Assembly (NCBI GenBank): GCA_025655455.1
Contig: JAHXIV010000056.1
Coordinates: 32,806-96,805 of the forward strand
Direction: 5' to 3'
DNA length: 64,000 nucleotides
Source of the DNA: a gamma proteobacterium symbiont of Taylorina sp.
GTDB lineage: Bacteria; Pseudomonadota; Gammaproteobacteria; GRL18
Below, one piece after another: positions 38,390-48,676 of this stretch; position 1 is the first letter of the stretch; the number at the start of each line of letters is the position of its first letter. Under the pieces are notes generated by a model. That model had not been told where the DNA came from and did not search any database. It was given only the letters and a program-made list of their open reading frames with translations. The position numbers and the translations under genes are program-made.

Positions 38390-39456
38390 TATTTATCAGC
38401 CTTATTATTATTTTTTAAGTTTTGCTTATCTCGTCCAAATATTCTTGGCTGTGTATAACGATCAATCAATGGTGTCGCCGCATTCATTAATAAAATGGCA
38501 TACAATACGCCTTCAGGCAGACCACCATAAACCCGTATGAGTACCACCAGGAACCCAATGCCGATTCCAAATATCCAGCACCCCTTTGGTGTCAAAGGTG
38601 ATGTCACCGGATCAGTTGCCATAAAAAACGTGCCCAGTAATAAGCCTCCGGAAAATAAGGTAAATAAGGGGGATGGATATTGCTGATTATCAACCAGTAA
38701 AAGAATTAAAGAAAACAAAGCTGCTGTAGTAAGAATAGCCACCGGGATACGCCAGTTAATAGCATTTCTTAAAAAAAGATAAATACCACCCAGTATAATT
38801 AAAAAACCACTGGTTTCCCCGATAGAACCTGCAGTATTGCCAATAAACAATGATCCAAATGATGTGACCTGTTGTTCAAATTTCATCAAACCCAGCGGTG
38901 TTGCTTCACTCATTGCATCTAATTGTCCCTGCATAAATGGTAAGGCTAAATTGCTGCTATGAAGTTGAAAAAAATCAGACAGGTCTCCAGCACTGACCCA
39001 GGTTGTCATGGCAATGGGAAAAGTGCCTAATAAAAAAGCTCTTCCCAATAAAGCCGGATTAAAAATATTGCTTCCTAGTCCGCCCCAGATCACTTTACCC
39101 AGACCAATACTCACCATACCGCCCAGAAAAGCCATCCATAATGGGATACCAGCAGGTAAAGTTAATCCTAAAAGCAATCCGGTTAAGCCAGCACTGGTAT
39201 CACTGAGAGCAAAGCGTCGTTTTTCAGTCGGTGTAAAAATCCATTCTGTTAATATTGCACCTGCAATAGAAGTGAGTAAAATGAGCACAGCACTGATGCC
39301 AAAAAACCAGAATGAAGCACAGCTTGCCGGCAACAAAGCAATCCATACATCTTTCATAGCAGCCGGGGTTGTCAATTTTTGATGTAAAAGCGGTGCTGAC
39401 TGAAGCAGTAGATGTGGATCTTTTCCGGATGCATTATTTGGATTATTATTAGACAT
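38389..39456 (-). CDS. rnfD: Rnf complex subunit RnfD (covalent FMN)
   Basis: About 355 residues with nine or ten membrane segments; WGGLGSNIFNPALLGRAFLLG and EATPLGLMKF (the FMN-bearing threonine region, SGATP in most relatives) are visible, and FFMATDPVTSPLTPKG follows. I start it at the ATG at 39456, which overlaps the rnfC stop (TGATG); an in-frame start 36 codons upstream would add a stretch lying inside rnfC. The Ser-Glu-Ala-Thr variant of the FMN motif is a small deviation. Confidence 0.93.
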   Translation of the reverse strand: MSNNNPNNASGKDPHLLLQSAPLLHQKLTTPAAMKDVWIALLPASCASFWFFGISAVLILLTSIAGAILTEWIFTPTEKRRFALSDTSAGLTGLLLGLTLPAGIPLWMAFLGGMVSIGLGKVIWGGLGSNIFNPALLGRAFLLGTFPIAMTTWVSAGDLSDFFQLHSSNLALPFMQGQLDAMSEATPLGLMKFEQQVTSFGSLFIGNTAGSIGETSGFLIILGGIYLFLRNAINWRIPVAILTTAALFSLILLLVDNQQYPSPLFTLFSGGLLLGTFFMATDPVTSPLTPKGCWIFGIGIGFLVVLIRVYGGLPEGVLYAILLMNAATPLIDRYTQPRIFGRDKQNLKNNNKADK

Positions 39457-40802
39457 CAGGCATCCACCTTTATGTTTCTGAGTGCATCTTTTGCAGTACG
39501 AATATGCTGAACGATTGGAATATTTGAGGGGCAGGCATAGGTACAGGCACCACACTCGACACAATCCATAACATGATATTTTTCCTGCATATCCTCAAAT
39601 AAACGTGCCCTGGCCAGTAAGGCAAAACGAGAAGGGTTTAGAAAATAGGGGCAGGCATCGAGACAACGTGAGCAACGAATACAGGGATATTCTACCGGAC
39701 GTGCTGTTTCAGCCTCAGTAAAAGCCAGAATACCGGATGTACCTTTTAATATTGGTGCGTCCAAATCAGCAATGGGGTTGCCCATCATCGGTCCACCCAT
39801 AATCACTTCACGCGTTTCTTTTTTTAATCCCCCGGCGAAATCCAGAACATCTCTGATAGGCGTACCTATGGGTACAATCAAATTAGCCGGACTTTCCATG
39901 CCGGGTCCGGCCAGTGTCACAATCCGTTCAATTAATGGCATACCGTGATCAAAATAATCCGCCAGAGCTACGATAGTCCCGATATTATTCACAGCAATCC
40001 CCAAATCCCTGGGAAATTTTCCTGCGGGCAACTCCTTATTATATATGCTTTTAATCAGCATTTTCTCAGCACCCTGAGGATATTTTACTTCTAAAGGAGC
40101 AATATCAATCGGAATATCATCAGTGAGAAATTTTTGCAGCTGAGCAATTGATTCTGGTTTGTTTTTCTCAACGCCAATGGTCACTCTTGCAGCACCCAGC
40201 TGTTGACGAAGGATTTCACAACCACGCAGTACTGTTTCAGGACGTTCTACCATCAAACGATGATCATTGGTTAAAAATGGTTCACATTCTGCACCGTTGA
40301 CCAGTATATCAGTAATTTTTTGTTCTTTTGGAATTGAATATTTCACATGACTTGGAAAAGCAGCGCCACCCATTCCAACAATACCTGATTGTTGTACTGC
40401 ATCTATAAAAGCGTTAATATCCATATTCAGGACATCGCTGGCCTGACCTGAAAATTGCTGTGTGGCATAGGGATCAGATTCAATTTCAATTGCTTCTCTA
40501 AAGGAACCATCAACATAGCGATACATACCAATGTTTTTTACTCTACCCGCCACTGGACTATGCAATGCCGTAGAAATAAAACCTTTTGACTTTGCAATCA
40601 TCTGTCCGCGCTTCAACTTATCTCCCACTACCACAACAGGCACAGAGGGAATTCCAATATGTTGACCCAGAGGCATTATGTAATGACTGACAAAGGGCAC
40701 ACGCTGGATAGATAAATCTTCCGTCGCTTCCTTATGATGTGGCGGATGCACACCATGTGCAAAGCTGTCATTGAAAGAGAAATTAGAAAAAAACTTAAGC
40801 AT
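39456..40802 (-). CDS. rnfC: Rnf complex subunit RnfC (NADH/ferredoxin side, two [4Fe-4S])
   Basis: The 448-residue peripheral subunit has a NuoF-like flavin/NAD fold: GMGGAAFPSHVKYSIPKEQ, LVNGAECEPFLTNDHRLM. Two ferredoxin motifs follow near the C-terminus, CIRCSRCLDACPYFLNP (about 377) and CVECGACTYACPSNIP (about 416). It lacks the long Ala/Lys-rich extension seen in enterobacterial RnfC. It heads the rnfCDGEA run, 70 bp downstream of sucD. RnfB lies about 7 kb upstream in the same unit. Confidence 0.95.
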   Translation of the reverse strand: MLKFFSNFSFNDSFAHGVHPPHHKEATEDLSIQRVPFVSHYIMPLGQHIGIPSVPVVVVGDKLKRGQMIAKSKGFISTALHSPVAGRVKNIGMYRYVDGSFREAIEIESDPYATQQFSGQASDVLNMDINAFIDAVQQSGIVGMGGAAFPSHVKYSIPKEQKITDILVNGAECEPFLTNDHRLMVERPETVLRGCEILRQQLGAARVTIGVEKNKPESIAQLQKFLTDDIPIDIAPLEVKYPQGAEKMLIKSIYNKELPAGKFPRDLGIAVNNIGTIVALADYFDHGMPLIERIVTLAGPGMESPANLIVPIGTPIRDVLDFAGGLKKETREVIMGGPMMGNPIADLDAPILKGTSGILAFTEAETARPVEYPCIRCSRCLDACPYFLNPSRFALLARARLFEDMQEKYHVMDCVECGACTYACPSNIPIVQHIRTAKDALRNIKVDA

Positions 40803-40872
40803 AGATTATGTCATTATTTACTTATTATGATACAGATACAGTGCATCCTACAAAATTTAATCTTTGTTTACT

Positions 40873-41754
40873 TTAAGCGTCTAAAAGTTCTTTTAAATGC
40901 TTACCCATGTCTGCCGGTGACTTGGATACCACCACACCTGCTGCCTCAAGACTGGCAATTTTTTCATCTGCAGTCCCTTTACCACCAGAGATAATCGCGC
41001 CCGCATGTCCCATACGACGTCCGGGAGGAGCGGTCATTCCTGCAATATAGGCAACCACAGGCTTAGTCACATTAGACTGAATAAATTCAGCCGCTTCTTC
41101 TTCTTTGGTACCACCAATTTCACCCACCATAATAATGGCATTAGTGTCTTTATCTGCTTCAAATAAAGTCAGACAATCAATGAAATTCATACCATGAATT
41201 GGGTCACCGCCAATACCAACACAGGTACTTTGTCCCAGTCCCTGTGTACTGGTCTGATGTACAGCCTCATAAGTTAAAGTGCCGGAACGTGAAATAATAC
41301 CCACAGATCCCGGATTATGGATCATGCCCGGCATAATCCCGATTTTACATTCACCAGGTGTAATAATGCCCGGACAATTAGGCCCAATCAAATAAGGTGC
41401 ATCATCCCCCATTTCCCTATGCAATGCCTTAACCTGAATCATGTCCTGAACCGGAATCCCTTCTGTTATACAGACAATCACTTTAATACCGGCATCCGTT
41501 GCTTCTAAAATCGCATCTCCGGCAAAAGCTGCTGGTACATAAATCATTGTCGCATCCGCACCCGTCCCGTCAACGGCATCCTGAACGGTATTAAAAACCG
41601 GACGTTCCAGATGACTCTGACCACCCTTTCCAGGAGTCACACCACCAACCAGCTGAGTGCCATATTCAATGGCCTGCTGCGCATGGAAAGTCCCCTGCTT
41701 ACCAGTAAAACCCTGCACAATCACTTTTGTTTCTTTATTAATTAAAATACTCAT
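40873..41754 (-). CDS. sucD: Succinyl-CoA synthetase alpha subunit
   Basis: The 293-residue subunit has the CoA-binding Rossmann start [18 protein letters not shown] and the phosphorylated histidine in [15 protein letters not shown] (about 245). It interconverts succinyl-CoA and succinate with nucleotide triphosphate. It follows sucC by 15 bp. Placement inside a Kor/Rnf/fumarate-reductase unit rather than next to sucAB is notable. Confidence 0.97.
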   Translation of the reverse strand: MSILINKETKVIVQGFTGKQGTFHAQQAIEYGTQLVGGVTPGKGGQSHLERPVFNTVQDAVDGTGADATMIYVPAAFAGDAILEATDAGIKVIVCITEGIPVQDMIQVKALHREMGDDAPYLIGPNCPGIITPGECKIGIMPGMIHNPGSVGIISRSGTLTYEAVHQTSTQGLGQSTCVGIGGDPIHGMNFIDCLTLFEADKDTNAIIMVGEIGGTKEEEAAEFIQSNVTKPVVAYIAGMTAPPGRRMGHAGAIISGGKGTADEKIASLEAAGVVVSKSPADMGKHLKELLDA

Positions 41755-41769
41755 AAATAACCTTTATAT

Positions 41770-42927
41770 TTATACTGAAGCTACAGCCTTCTTAGCCGCT
41801 GCAGTCAAATCACTAGCAGTTTCAATATTTAAACCACTTTGTGCCAGAATATCTAAACCTTTCTCAGCATTCGTGCCTTCCAGACGAACAATCACAGGAA
41901 TACTCACACCCACTTCCTTTATCGCACTGATAATGCCTTCGGCAATCAGATCGCAACGTACAATTCCGCCAAAGATATTCACCAATATGGCCTGTACTTT
42001 TTTCTCACTAAGAATCAATTTAAAGGCTTCAGCCACACGTTCAGTCGTGGTACCACCGCCAACATCAAGAAAATTAGCTGGTTCACCACCATGTAATTTA
42101 ATCAAATCCATAGTGGCCATTGCCAAACCGGCACCGTTGACCATACAGCCGATATTACCATCTAAAGTAATATAATTAAGGTCATGTTGTGCTGCTTCAT
42201 TTTCTTTGGCATCTTCCTGACTAGGATCACGCATTTCTAATAAATCAGGACGACGATACAAGGCGTTATCATCAATATTCATTTTGGCATCTAATGCAAT
42301 TAAATCATTGTCAGCAGTAACAACCAGAGGATTAATTTCCACCAGCGATAAATCTTTTTGCGTAAATAAGCGGTACAAACCCATCATAATGCGTGTTAAA
42401 GCGCTAATCTGGGGGCCTTCAAGCTGCAGAGCAAAAGCCACCTGACGACATTGAAATGCCTGTAATCCGACACTGGGATTGGCAGTGATAGTAATGATTT
42501 TTTCCGGTGTATTACTGGCAACCGCTTCGATATCCATCCCACCCTCTGTTGAGGCCATAAAAGTGACTGACTCAGTATTTCTATCAACCAGTGCCCCGAG
42601 GTAAAGTTCACGTTTAATATCCAGGGTCTGTTCAATTAACAGACGATTAACCGGAAGCTCTCTACCATGAGTTTGAGGGGTTGCCAGCCCCTTTCCTAAC
42701 AGAGAATCACTGATTGACAACAACTCATCTACATTACGAACTAATTTTACACCACCCGCTTTACCACGTGCGCCTGCATGTATCTGAGCCTTAACAACCC
42801 AGGCATCACCACCCAGGTTTTGTGTCGCACCTCTGGCATCTTCAGGGCTGTCAACCGGAACACTCTTCGGTACTGGTATGCCAAATTCAGTAAACAGACT
42901 TTTTGCCTGATATTCATGTAAATTCAT
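41770..42927 (-). CDS. sucC: Succinyl-CoA synthetase beta subunit
   Basis: The 385-residue subunit has the N-terminal ATP-grasp domain ([38 protein letters not shown]) and a C-terminal ligase domain ([31 protein letters not shown]). With SucD it closes the 2-oxoglutarate to succinate step when coupled to Kor. It lies 60 bp downstream of the 1573-residue Fe-S protein gene. Confidence 0.97.
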   Translation of the reverse strand: MNLHEYQAKSLFTEFGIPVPKSVPVDSPEDARGATQNLGGDAWVVKAQIHAGARGKAGGVKLVRNVDELLSISDSLLGKGLATPQTHGRELPVNRLLIEQTLDIKRELYLGALVDRNTESVTFMASTEGGMDIEAVASNTPEKIITITANPSVGLQAFQCRQVAFALQLEGPQISALTRIMMGLYRLFTQKDLSLVEINPLVVTADNDLIALDAKMNIDDNALYRRPDLLEMRDPSQEDAKENEAAQHDLNYITLDGNIGCMVNGAGLAMATMDLIKLHGGEPANFLDVGGGTTTERVAEAFKLILSEKKVQAILVNIFGGIVRCDLIAEGIISAIKEVGVSIPVIVRLEGTNAEKGLDILAQSGLNIETASDLTAAAKKAVASV

Positions 42928-42987
42928 TCAATATTTCCTTTAACATAACAATTAATTCAATTGGTTGGAGCCATTAGCTGATAAATA

Positions 42988-45900
42988 TTATATTAGCTTA
43001 GCGTCATAGCCTGCCAGTCCCAACAGCTGATTGCGTATTTTAGTATGGGTTTGCTGATTATAATTCTCTTCTATTTGCCTGACCTTTGCATCGTATTCCT
43101 TCTTTAATGCATCAAGATCCGCCTGATGTTCTGTGCTGAGACGTTCTGCCGCACATTGTTCAACATAATCAGTAAAAGGTGTCACGATACCCGCTAACTC
43201 CTGTAAAGTACGCCATGTATTTTGTTTTTCCATTATCAGGTAAGCAAATTCTTTCGTTATGGTAATTTTTTGTGTTTTAAGCTGACCATCTTTTTGTATC
43301 ATATTATGTTCAAAATAAGGTGTTTTGTTAGCCTGCTCTTTTGTATCTGAATTTAACCAGTCCTGTAACTCACAAGCTAAAGCCGTATTATTACCCAGGG
43401 GTGAAAAATAATCTTTAAAACGTCTTTCATTGACTGCCCAATTGGCTGGAGTATGCGATTTATTATTTTCATCAGTCAGCCATTCATTTTTTATTTCATC
43501 ATTCCCTGCTAATGAAAGGCGCGAACCAAAGACGCCTTCATGCTGTGGATTATAACGAAATAAAGGGAACATCCGTGAATTTACCGCTAGTTCTGCCTGC
43601 AGCAGTGAATAAAGCGGGCTGAATCCATGACGGGAAGGACTGGGACTATGGACACTTAACAAACCAGAACCAGAATAATTCATTAACTCATGAACACTGC
43701 TTTGCAAATGACTATTATTTGCAATTGAAGACTGTGCAACATAGGCATTTCTTTGTGACAGAGCCATCATCGCCAGATTATTATTTGAATCATTACGCTT
43801 GTGTAAAAAACTGTTTGCTGAGGTATTGCATAAACCGCCATCCAGTTCATTCAATATGACAATTTTTATGGGATAAGAAGAATTCAGCATACTTGAAATT
43901 TGTGAAAAGCCGTGAGAACCCAGTAAATCATCACCACCAATTAACAAAAGTGGAGGGCATAATTGCTTTTCTTCTACACTTAAATCATCCCAGTCTAATT
44001 GTTCCAGACATTCTGTCTGTTTGGCATAGCGAGCATCAATACTGGCTCGTGCCTGACGCATCACACTAATAGCAGAAAGCAGATCATTGATCTGACCATG
44101 TACTAATCCAGCAGCCAGCTGTGCAGTTTCACCACTGGTATCAATCGTGACCGGTACATGAAATGGATTATAGGGAAAAGTGCCAGCCCAGCGAGCAATA
44201 GAACTGGATGTAATACACAGACTATAACGAGAACGTCCTAAGCCATGACTGCCCCGGGAAAGATTCCAGTGTAATTCATTAATTTGCAACACCAGATTAA
44301 CTAATTGACTAATTTTAACAGCATCAATTGCAGTGCTTTCCAGGGGTGAATTAGTTGTCTTATCTAATAATTCATTTAAATCAACCTGCCGTGTTTTAAC
44401 ATCGGATAAGAGTTGGGACAATTCAGTTAAATTATCGGTAGGTAAGGCAATAGACATACTGACATTGATTTCTGCTTTTATTTTTTCTCTTAATTCATCT
44501 AATTCAGAAATAAAACGATGTAATAATGGCTGTTGATGGTATTCTGTAGCGCTTAATATTTGACGTATGACAATTTTTTCACCAGAGGCTAATTCTGCGT
44601 GATCACCGCCGGAAAGTGCAAAGGCATTATAGCGTGAGAGCATTAATGCAGTACCGGAATCCATAGTTTGTTCACTAATCAAGCGTTCAATGGTTGCTGA
44701 TGGTGTATCCGGTGTTTGCTGCCATATTTGCCATTGCTGTTGATATGCAGTTTCTGGATTTGTCGTCAACTGATCGCTATTATCGTAAAATGACAGAGCT
44801 GCAGTTTTTTCTTCAGGGTTAGCCCGCATACAAAGTTCAACACAAAGCCCACAGGCTTTACAGCTATCAGGATTAATGATCAGACTGAATAATTCACCAC
44901 TGCCATTTTGCTTTTGTTCAGCTGAATGAAAAAGTAAATCACTCGCCACTAAGGGTAAATCAGCAATAGCATGAGTAAGCTTTTCAAAATCTGTAGTAAT
45001 AGTTTTCAGGCGTTCTCCTTCCATTGCCTCACTGTTAGAAAACCATGCAAATGCTTCATTTAAGACTTCTTCACTACGGCTGAACTGCATTTCGCCATTA
45101 CGACAGTTTTTGGAAATTCTTGCAGCCAGTTTAGCAACAATCGGGCGTACAGAATCAGCTTTAGCCAGCCTGATACCGGTTTCCAGTAAATCTTTGGGAC
45201 TCATGCTCACTGTTGCGATCGCACTGTCAGGACAGTTTGACCAGCAAGCACCACAGGCAGTGCAGTGTTGAGGGTCAAATGAAGGCATAGCAGCCAGACG
45301 ATGTTGTTCCATGTCATTAAATGTAGCACTTAATGGTGGAATCGTACCCGTCGCCAGATAAGGATCCGCTGATAATTGTTCAAAATGACCATTGTTTTTC
45401 AAGGCACCAACCTGATCCCAAAAAAGAGGTAAGCTATCAATTGTTCTTGAGGCCTGACCTAATTTTTTGACACTTTCAGGGACAATTTCATTTTTCTCAC
45501 CATTTTTTACAACAGCATCAAAAGACTTGAATAAAGAGATATCAAAGGGTTCAATAGTTTCGATGCTTTCATTTAATGCATCTTTAAAAATGCTCAAGAG
45601 ATCATCTTGCTGCTGCTGATCAAAGTCAGCCAGATGTTCATGGATAGCTGCACGTGTCGATGATAATTTTCTGGTCTTAATATTAATGGCTTTGTTATTA
45701 AGCAATATACCAATCAAGGTGGCCAGTGTAATTTCCCACTGCACAACTTCACCATCAAAAGTACTAATATTTTCTGGTTCATTAGAATTAGCATGATACA
45801 GCGTTAAATTTTTATCATTAATGATTCCAAGACAATTTTTCAGTTCATTTTCTGTAAAACTTGTAACTGCAGCAGGCAAACCATTAAAAATTACAACTCC

Positions 45901-47709
45901 ATTACTATTGAGGCTATTACAGGCATTTAACAATGACTGACCATCAATTGACTGTCCATCATTTGAAAGATGAATATAATAATCGACTAAAATTGAGCTG
46001 CCTGTATCCAGAACATTTTCTGAATGGATAATGTTATCAAGCTGTCTTTTTCCCCATTGTTCCCAGAATGACGCAGCAGAACTACGCACAAAACCGCCCA
46101 GGGTTTTAAATAGAAAATGAGATAATTCCAATGCATAATCAGGCTGTTGCTGTTGACCTGCGGTATGACTGACAGCAAAGCTCATGCTATTATTTTCAGC
46201 GGCAATGGATAATCGTCTTTTCAGGGAATAAATACCCAGATTATTGATTTGCGGATAATAACGCTGCAGGGTATCAATCATCACCTGACGCTTAGGATGA
46301 CACTCCTTGGTTCTGCTCAGATTAAAGGCTTCTGAGGTAAAAGGTATACCCAGATAACGACCGGTCAATGTATTGTTTTTAACGGATAGTAGCATTTCAA
46401 GACAATCAGCCATATTAAGACTGCTTCCCCCTAAACCATAGAAAACAGATTCTAAGTGAGAAAAATTAGATGATATATATTCCTTACTTTCCAATGCCTT
46501 ATGAATATAACCTCGAATCATCCTGATTAACAATGTTAGGCTGGACAAAGGCTTGCTGCTGCGCTCCAGGACAATTAACTGTCCACTGACAGCTTTGTTT
46601 TTATAAAGAACATCCAGCAACTGCTCACTATTAAATGGATTGACAGCATGAATTCCAATCACACCCAGTTTAATTTTAGCATTGGCCAGATCACCTGTTT
46701 TCTTTTTTGTCTTCAGCAGGTCAGATAAACTTTTTAAGGTTTCAACTGCACTCCCCTGTGCCAGTACAATGACATCGGCTTTTATGAGCGAATAAGTAGA
46801 AATTGAAGAATAATGACGTCCGGTTAATTTATAAAATTCAGAATAAGCCGAGTTTAATGTTTGCGCAATGATATCATCAAAAAAAATGTCTTTGGCGGCC
46901 TTGCCCAAAGCATAAGTTTGAGGTTCATATAAAGCACCATTGAGCAAAGGTTTATCTAGGTCATGCCAGCAGTGAATACGACGTCTATGATCTGAAAAAA
47001 GCTGTTTTTGTGCTATCGAAGGGGTAGGAATAAGATCATCAGACCTGCCGATAAAAGTTTTAACCAGTTCAGCTGAGGGTAAACGCACATCCTGTATTGC
47101 CAGAGCGGTTTCCACAGCATCCATAACTACCACGGCAGGTGTCATGGCAATTTCAGCCACTTGTCGTGCAATCAGAGTAAAATCAACAGCTTGCTGAATA
47201 TTTTCAGCAAATAAAACAATACAGCCGCTTTCCATGGCGGAAGAAACGGCATCATGACCACTGGCGCTACTGACACCCTGAGCAGATGCTTGTTGATTAT
47301 CTAAATGTATCACCAGAGGAAGATGACGTCCCACTGCAGAGTCCAGTAGATCCTGACAACCGGATAAATCCTGTGCTGAAAGAAATACAGTACTGCGATG
47401 TCCTGACAAAGTCACACCCATAGCAGATGCTAAAGCACCGCGAGGTGAATCTGCCTGTTGTATACTGAGCTTTTCTGCAAATAAATTATAACTGACACGC
47501 TGCTGCTCTGATAGCCAGGCAAAGGCTGCACCCTGCTCTGAAAATCCGGCTCCCAGTGCTGCAACTTCAGTAATACAGGCCTCTGTAATAGCAATAGCCG
47601 TATTACCGTCTAATACAGTTTCAATCCCATCAGCCAGTTGTCCGGCAAGCTCAGGCGTACCAAATAATTGACGATATAAATGAACAGCAGTTGTAGTAAA
47701 ATTTTGCAT
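42988..47709 (-). CDS. Giant PFOR-like iron-sulfur protein with degenerate catalytic site
   Basis: The 1573-residue protein follows the NifJ (pyruvate:ferredoxin oxidoreductase) plan. An N-terminal POR-like domain (about 1-220) and transketolase-C-like domain (about 290-420) come first. A middle region follows, then two ferredoxin motifs, CTACGACWSNCP (about 815) and CKACGLCVELC (about 947), a TPP-fold-like region (GGDDLLGSHGFSQI to AYVAQSSIANNS, about 1255-1340) and a C-terminal helical tail. The ThDP motif GDG is replaced by GDDLLG, and the cysteines of the proximal cluster in NifJ are absent, so it is unlikely to act as an ordinary PFOR. Its last 60 residues resemble those of the 824-residue neighbour. 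It follows rnfB by 10 bp. I infer an electron-transfer or scaffold role linking Kor and Rnf. Confidence 0.75.
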   Translation of the reverse strand: MQNFTTTAVHLYRQLFGTPELAGQLADGIETVLDGNTAIAITEACITEVAALGAGFSEQGAAFAWLSEQQRVSYNLFAEKLSIQQADSPRGALASAMGVTLSGHRSTVFLSAQDLSGCQDLLDSAVGRHLPLVIHLDNQQASAQGVSSASGHDAVSSAMESGCIVLFAENIQQAVDFTLIARQVAEIAMTPAVVVMDAVETALAIQDVRLPSAELVKTFIGRSDDLIPTPSIAQKQLFSDHRRRIHCWHDLDKPLLNGALYEPQTYALGKAAKDIFFDDIIAQTLNSAYSEFYKLTGRHYSSISTYSLIKADVIVLAQGSAVETLKSLSDLLKTKKKTGDLANAKIKLGVIGIHAVNPFNSEQLLDVLYKNKAVSGQLIVLERSSKPLSSLTLLIRMIRGYIHKALESKEYISSNFSHLESVFYGLGGSSLNMADCLEMLLSVKNNTLTGRYLGIPFTSEAFNLSRTKECHPKRQVMIDTLQRYYPQINNLGIYSLKRRLSIAAENNSMSFAVSHTAGQQQQPDYALELSHFLFKTLGGFVRSSAASFWEQWGKRQLDNIIHSENVLDTGSSILVDYYIHLSNDGQSIDGQSLLNACNSLNSNGVVIFNGLPAAVTSFTENELKNCLGIINDKNLTLYHANSNEPENISTFDGEVVQWEITLATLIGILLNNKAINIKTRKLSSTRAAIHEHLADFDQQQQDDLLSIFKDALNESIETIEPFDISLFKSFDAVVKNGEKNEIVPESVKKLGQASRTIDSLPLFWDQVGALKNNGHFEQLSADPYLATGTIPPLSATFNDMEQHRLAAMPSFDPQHCTACGACWSNCPDSAIATVSMSPKDLLETGIRLAKADSVRPIVAKLAARISKNCRNGEMQFSRSEEVLNEAFAWFSNSEAMEGERLKTITTDFEKLTHAIADLPLVASDLLFHSAEQKQNGSGELFSLIINPDSCKACGLCVELCMRANPEEKTAALSFYDNSDQLTTNPETAYQQQWQIWQQTPDTPSATIERLISEQTMDSGTALMLSRYNAFALSGGDHAELASGEKIVIRQILSATEYHQQPLLHRFISELDELREKIKAEINVSMSIALPTDNLTELSQLLSDVKTRQVDLNELLDKTTNSPLESTAIDAVKISQLVNLVLQINELHWNLSRGSHGLGRSRYSLCITSSSIARWAGTFPYNPFHVPVTIDTSGETAQLAAGLVHGQINDLLSAISVMRQARASIDARYAKQTECLEQLDWDDLSVEEKQLCPPLLLIGGDDLLGSHGFSQISSMLNSSYPIKIVILNELDGGLCNTSANSFLHKRNDSNNNLAMMALSQRNAYVAQSSIANNSHLQSSVHELMNYSGSGLLSVHSPSPSRHGFSPLYSLLQAELAVNSRMFPLFRYNPQHEGVFGSRLSLAGNDEIKNEWLTDENNKSHTPANWAVNERRFKDYFSPLGNNTALACELQDWLNSDTKEQANKTPYFEHNMIQKDGQLKTQKITITKEFAYLIMEKQNTWRTLQELAGIVTPFTDYVEQCAAERLSTEHQADLDALKKEYDAKVRQIEENYNQQTHTKIRNQLLGLAGYDAKLI

Positions 47710-47718
47710 AATTAATTA

Positions 47719-48585
47719 TCAGTATTGTGAATAACGGTTTGTTTCTTCAGGATGTTCAAGAAACTGATCAGTTTCCAACCATTGAATGGCTTGGGTTGGA
47801 CAACGCTCAACAGCTTTTTTAGTCGTCCTGTCTGTGGTGAAAAGACCGCTGCTATAATCAACAATCGGTAATTCATTTTCCATGTGCATCAATCCTTCGG
47901 GTGCATCGGCAACACATTTAGCACAACCATCACAGCCTGCACTGCATAAAGCGGTGACAGACTCCCCTTCCAGTGGAATATTACATTGAACATAGAGCTT
48001 TTCTGCAGCAGGTTTTAATTCAAATAGATCTTTCGGGCAAATATCCACACAATCAGAACAGGCCGTACAATTTGCGCTATCTACCACTGGTAAGCCATTA
48101 TCATTCATATGAATAACATCAAAGCTGCAGGCAACTTCACAATCTGCCAGTCCCAGACACCCCCAGGAGCAGCCTTTACCACCACCGGAAATGACAGCAG
48201 CTGCACGGCAACTTTCAAAGCCCTGATATTCAGCCACCTGAAATGCCTGTCCTTTACCGCCGGCACAGCGTAGGCGTGCTACAATTTTTTCCTGATCTCC
48301 TGCATCAACCCCTAAAAACTCAGATAAATTATCAATATCATCTTCGGATGCCACTGTACAGCCACTGGGTGCCACATCCCCCGCTACTAATTTTATAGCA
48401 AAGGGCAGACAACCCGGTTCACCACAGGCTCCGCAATTAGTACCCGGCAACAAACCTTCAGTTTCTGAAATCCGTGGATCTTCATCCACTTTTAAATAGT
48501 GATAAGCCACCGCTAAAATAACGCCAAACAATAAACCAATGCTGGTCATAATGGCCGGTGCTGTAAAAAAATCTAAATAGGTCAT
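47719..48585 (-). CDS. rnfB: Rnf complex subunit RnfB (ferredoxin-accepting, multi-cluster)
   Basis: The 288-residue protein has one N-terminal membrane segment, the Fe-S domain GTNCGACGEPGCLPFAIKL with a fourth cysteine in APSGC, and then two or more [4Fe-4S] sites. CTACSDCVDICPKDLF is a clean ferredoxin motif, while CSAGCDGCAKCVADAP plus ERCPTQAI makes another. It is longer than many RnfB proteins and ends in an unusual Tyr/Thr-rich tail. It accepts electrons from ferredoxin for the Rnf pump. It is separated from rnfCDGEA by the giant PFOR-like gene and sucCD, but it is in the same transcription direction. Confidence 0.92.
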   Translation of the reverse strand: MTYLDFFTAPAIMTSIGLLFGVILAVAYHYLKVDEDPRISETEGLLPGTNCGACGEPGCLPFAIKLVAGDVAPSGCTVASEDDIDNLSEFLGVDAGDQEKIVARLRCAGGKGQAFQVAEYQGFESCRAAAVISGGGKGCSWGCLGLADCEVACSFDVIHMNDNGLPVVDSANCTACSDCVDICPKDLFELKPAAEKLYVQCNIPLEGESVTALCSAGCDGCAKCVADAPEGLMHMENELPIVDYSSGLFTTDRTTKKAVERCPTQAIQWLETDQFLEHPEETNRYSQY

Positions 48586-48676
48586 AATAAGTAATCAGAG
48601 TTCAGAGTTCAGAAAGAACAATAAAAAATAGATAAATTTAATTTTTTGTTCTTAACTTGGCACTATCTGTTATCTC

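Noticed and set aside
42988..47709. Annotation as a functional pyruvate:ferredoxin oxidoreductase (nifJ)
   Set aside because: The ThDP GDG motif and the proximal-cluster cysteines are missing, so a normal catalytic role is not supported.
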